Both the position numbers and the translations under genes were made by a program. Of a stretch of 64,000 nucleotides of DNA, positions 61,942 through 64,000 are shown one piece after another; the first letter of the stretch is position 1, and each line of letters opens with the position of its first letter. The stretch is from assembly GCA_937930305.1 (NCBI GenBank), contig CALGLE010000048.1:62001-126000 (forward strand), written 5' to 3'. The stretch comes from an uncultured Granulosicoccaceae bacterium. GTDB taxonomy: Bacteria > Pseudomonadota > Gammaproteobacteria > Granulosicoccales > Granulosicoccaceae. A model generated the notes under the pieces. It was given only the letters and a program-made list of their open reading frames with translations. It did not search any database and was not told where the DNA came from.

Positions 61942-63126
61942 CTACGTCACAGCCTTCACGGTCAAGTAAATCGGGTTATCCCACAATCGATTTTCTATCA
62001 CATCAGCTAGAACGTCCACCGCTTGGGTAACATCGTGTTCATCAGTGTACAAAGGGGTAAAGCCGAATCGCATTAAATTCGGTTGACGAAAATCACCGAT
62101 CACTTTTCGATCAATCAGTGCTTGCATCGCAGCGTAGCCGTTTTCGAACGCAAACGACACTTGCGAGCCTCGTTCTGCGCTGTTTCTGGGGCTGACAAGT
62201 TCCAGTGAAGGGCATCGCTGTTCCACTAATTGTATGAACAGTTCACTCAATTCCACAGAACGCTGTCGAACATCGTGCATGGAAATACCCTGCCACACCG
62301 CTAGCGCTGATTCCAACACCGCCATTTGAATCACTGGCGGTGTACCGACTCGAAAGCGTTCCATCTGTTGGCCTGGCCTATATTGAGGTTCAAACGCAAA
62401 CGGTGCATCGTGCCCTAACCAACCACTTAAAATGGGTTGCACTTGATCGGCAATGTCAGGCCTTGCATAAATAAACGCTGGCGCACCCGGGCCTGCGTTA
62501 AGGTATTTATAGGTGCATCCCACGGCGAACTCACATCCACAGGCTTCAACGTCCACCACCACAGCCCCAGCACTGTGGGCTAAGTCCCACAGCATCACAG
62601 CACCGGCTTGATGTGCAGCGGCTGTGATGTTCTGCATATCGTGCATGCGACCGGTGCGGTAATCGATATGCGTTAACATCACGACCGCAACTGACTCATC
62701 TATTGCGTCACGCACCTCCTCAGGATCTACTATTTTCAATTCATAATCCCCATTGATATGACTCATTAAACCTTCAGCCATATACAGATCGGTGGGGAAA
62801 TTTCCCGAATCGGATAACACAACGCGCCGATCAGGCCTTAAAGATAGCGCGGCGGATACGGCTTGAAACACCTTAATTGATAAGGTATCGCCCACCATGA
62901 TGGTGTCGTTAGACGCACCGATAATCGGTGCTAAGGCGTTGCCCAGTGACCCCGGTTGCTGCATCCAACCATCGCGATTCCATCCGGTGATCAGATGCTC
63001 GCCCCATTGATCTTGAATCACGGCAGCCGTTTGCTTTAACGCGGCAACCGGCAAAGGCCCTAATGAGTTTCCATCCAAATAGATCATATCTTTGGGTAGA
63101 TGAAACTGATGTTTGATCGGCAGCAT
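61942..63126 (-). CDS. kynU: Kynureninase
   Basis: 394 residues, a fold-type I PLP enzyme. Visible are YLDGNSLGPLP at the N-terminus, LWDLAHSAGAVVVDV with the PLP-contacting Asp, the Schiff-base Lys in GCTYKYLNAGPGAPAF, and MERFRVGTPPVIQMAVL. It cleaves kynurenine to anthranilate and alanine. No tryptophan dioxygenase or formamidase is beside it. It lies 53 bases after the alpha/beta hydrolase gene, which could supply another step or be unrelated. Confidence 0.92.
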   Translation of the reverse strand: MLPIKHQFHLPKDMIYLDGNSLGPLPVAALKQTAAVIQDQWGEHLITGWNRDGWMQQPGSLGNALAPIIGASNDTIMVGDTLSIKVFQAVSAALSLRPDRRVVLSDSGNFPTDLYMAEGLMSHINGDYELKIVDPEEVRDAIDESVAVVMLTHIDYRTGRMHDMQNITAAAHQAGAVMLWDLAHSAGAVVVDVEACGCEFAVGCTYKYLNAGPGAPAFIYARPDIADQVQPILSGWLGHDAPFAFEPQYRPGQQMERFRVGTPPVIQMAVLESALAVWQGISMHDVRQRSVELSELFIQLVEQRCPSLELVSPRNSAERGSQVSFAFENGYAAMQALIDRKVIGDFRQPNLMRFGFTPLYTDEHDVTQAVDVLADVIENRLWDNPIYLTVKAVT

Positions 63127-63179
63127 ACGAAGTTGTCCAGTACCAGATAAATTGGCAATTATTGGAAGGGTTTTACGAC

Positions 63180-63872
63180 TTAACTAAGCCACTTTAGTAA
63201 TGCGTCGCAGGCCGCATCGGGTTGCTCTAACACCACCAAATGCCCAGCATTAGGGACAACGGTTAATGTGGAATTAGGCAAAAGCTCGTGCATGGTTTCA
63301 TGCTTTGCCACCGAGCATAACTCATCGTCTTCCCCGCATAAAACCAGTGAGGGCACGTTAACCTGTGTCAGGGTTTGCGCATAGTCTTCCCGGTCGCGTA
63401 GGCTTTCCGATTGTGCCACGAACACATCGGGGCCTAAATCCATCGCCATTTGCATGCACAAATCCAATATTCGCCCTCTTTCTGGGCCGTCGGTTAAGTA
63501 ATTGGGCTTCATTTCATCGCGCATGACGGCCCACAATCCACCCGCTTTTACGGCTTCAATTTGTGGTGCACGTGTAGCCGCTTTGTCTGCATTTTCCGCT
63601 GAGCAATTGGTATCGAGTAAAGCAAGGCGTTCAATGCGTGTGGGCGCTTTCTTTATCATCTCCATGGCCACAATGCCGCCCATGGAAAGTCCTGCCAAAA
63701 CAAAACTCGGTGGTGCGTGGCGCAACACCGTTTCGGCCAAGCCTTGAATGGAATGACTGCCCGTTAATGGGAAACACATAATAGGGCGCGTGCTCGACAA
63801 GCGTTCAATGACGGGTGTGAACAGGCGGGCATCACACATCATGCCGGGCAGCAAAACCAGAGGGGCTAACAA
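63180..63872 (-). CDS. Alpha/beta hydrolase
   Basis: 230 residues from a TTG at 63872, which lies 1 base after the stop of the enoyl-CoA hydratase gene; an in-frame TTG at 63911 is less likely. Catalytic features are LLPGMMCDARLF (oxyanion), nucleophile in LAGLSMGGIVAMEM, Asp in LCGEDDELC and His in PNAGHLVVLEQP. Substrate unknown. It probably shares a message with the gene upstream, and perhaps with kynU downstream. Confidence 0.8.
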   Translation of the reverse strand: MLAPLVLLPGMMCDARLFTPVIERLSSTRPIMCFPLTGSHSIQGLAETVLRHAPPSFVLAGLSMGGIVAMEMIKKAPTRIERLALLDTNCSAENADKAATRAPQIEAVKAGGLWAVMRDEMKPNYLTDGPERGRILDLCMQMAMDLGPDVFVAQSESLRDREDYAQTLTQVNVPSLVLCGEDDELCSVAKHETMHELLPNSTLTVVPNAGHLVVLEQPDAACDALLKWLS

Positions 63873-63873
63873 T

Positions 63874-64000
63874 TTAGCGCCCTTTCCACACCGGATCGCG
63901 CTTTTCAGCAAACGCTTTAGCGCCTTCTAAGTTATCTTCTGAGCCGTAAAGAATATCAACGGTACGAAGTTTTCGTTGTGTTACACGATTCATGGCGTCT
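63874..64000 (-). CDS. Enoyl-CoA hydratase/isomerase family protein (C-terminal end only)
   Basis: The last 41 codons are in the window and end at the TAA at 63874-63876. The tail reads TVDILYGSEDNLEGAKAFAE and then KRDPVWKGR, the typical crotonase C-terminus (EGxxAFxEKRxPxWxGR). The active site lies outside the window, so the substrate cannot be judged. Confidence 0.8.
   Translation of the reverse strand, partial: DAMNRVTQRKLRTVDILYGSEDNLEGAKAFAEKRDPVWKGR

Noticed and set aside
1-64000. CRISPR arrays, tRNA, rRNA, insertion sequences, prophage genes
   Set aside because: I looked for regular direct repeats, cloverleaf sequences and transposase or integrase motifs and saw none.

Overview
The window looks like chromosomal DNA of a free-living, probably marine, Gram-negative gammaproteobacterium. 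The evidence is a YbiT-type ABC-F ATPase, lipoproteins and a TonB receptor, a cobalamin riboswitch, an assimilatory sulfite reductase operon, several solute-scavenging ABC clusters, and a typical Ada/AlkA-Ogt repair operon. I saw no rRNA, tRNA, CRISPR array, prophage, integrase or transposase. Most genes are tightly packed in short operons with ATGA, TGATG or TAATG junctions, and no stretch over 300 bases lacks a gene.

Layout. 1-9.5 kb: end of ybiT, an FAD-linked oxidase, a REC-PAS-GGDEF-EAL protein, a secreted FG-GAP protein, and small genes (NRDE, DinB-like, DM13). 9.5-14.1 kb: sulfite assimilation (ferredoxin-NADP reductase, DUF2849, CysI, DUF934) divergent from an Lrp/AsnC regulator, plus a CbiX chelatase. 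14.1-19.5 kb: an SDR lacking its catalytic pair, the alkylation-repair operon (Ada/AlkA, Ogt, EamA, formyltransferase), and a decayed GGDEF gene. 19.6-25.9 kb: a desaturase, a second FAD-linked oxidase, then a B12 unit (riboswitch, BtuB-like receptor, lipoprotein, terminator). 25.9-27.6 kb: remains of a molybdenum hydroxylase operon with an intact xdhC and a G-rich pentamer repeat. 27.6-40.3 kb: a LacI-controlled catabolic cluster with a CUT1 sugar-type ABC transporter, an HpsN/HisD-like dehydrogenase, an SDR, two double-SnoaL proteins, a double cupin and a DgcA-like flavoprotein. 40.3-44.4 kb: Nudix, two LVIVD-like proteins, a putative outer-membrane barrel, a secreted unknown. 44.4-51.5 kb: methylthioribose salvage (mtnK-mtnA-sorC) divergent from an Rbs-type ABC transporter across a perfect 15-bp-arm palindrome. 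51.5-54.5 kb: a membrane wHTH-TPR-hydrolase fusion coupled to a ParB-like protein. 54.7-60.7 kb: a fused hydantoinase/oxoprolinase with a DAO-family oxidase and a divergent LysR. 60.7-64 kb: DAHP synthase, kynureninase, an alpha/beta hydrolase and the end of an enoyl-CoA hydratase.

The candidates I rank highest for undescribed biology are the LacI-controlled cluster (substrate unknown), the riboswitch-BtuB-lipoprotein unit (possible analogue of Bacteroides BtuG), the methylthioribose uptake/salvage regulon, and the membrane wHTH-TPR-hydrolase fusion. All calls rest on reading motifs and context; no database search was run.
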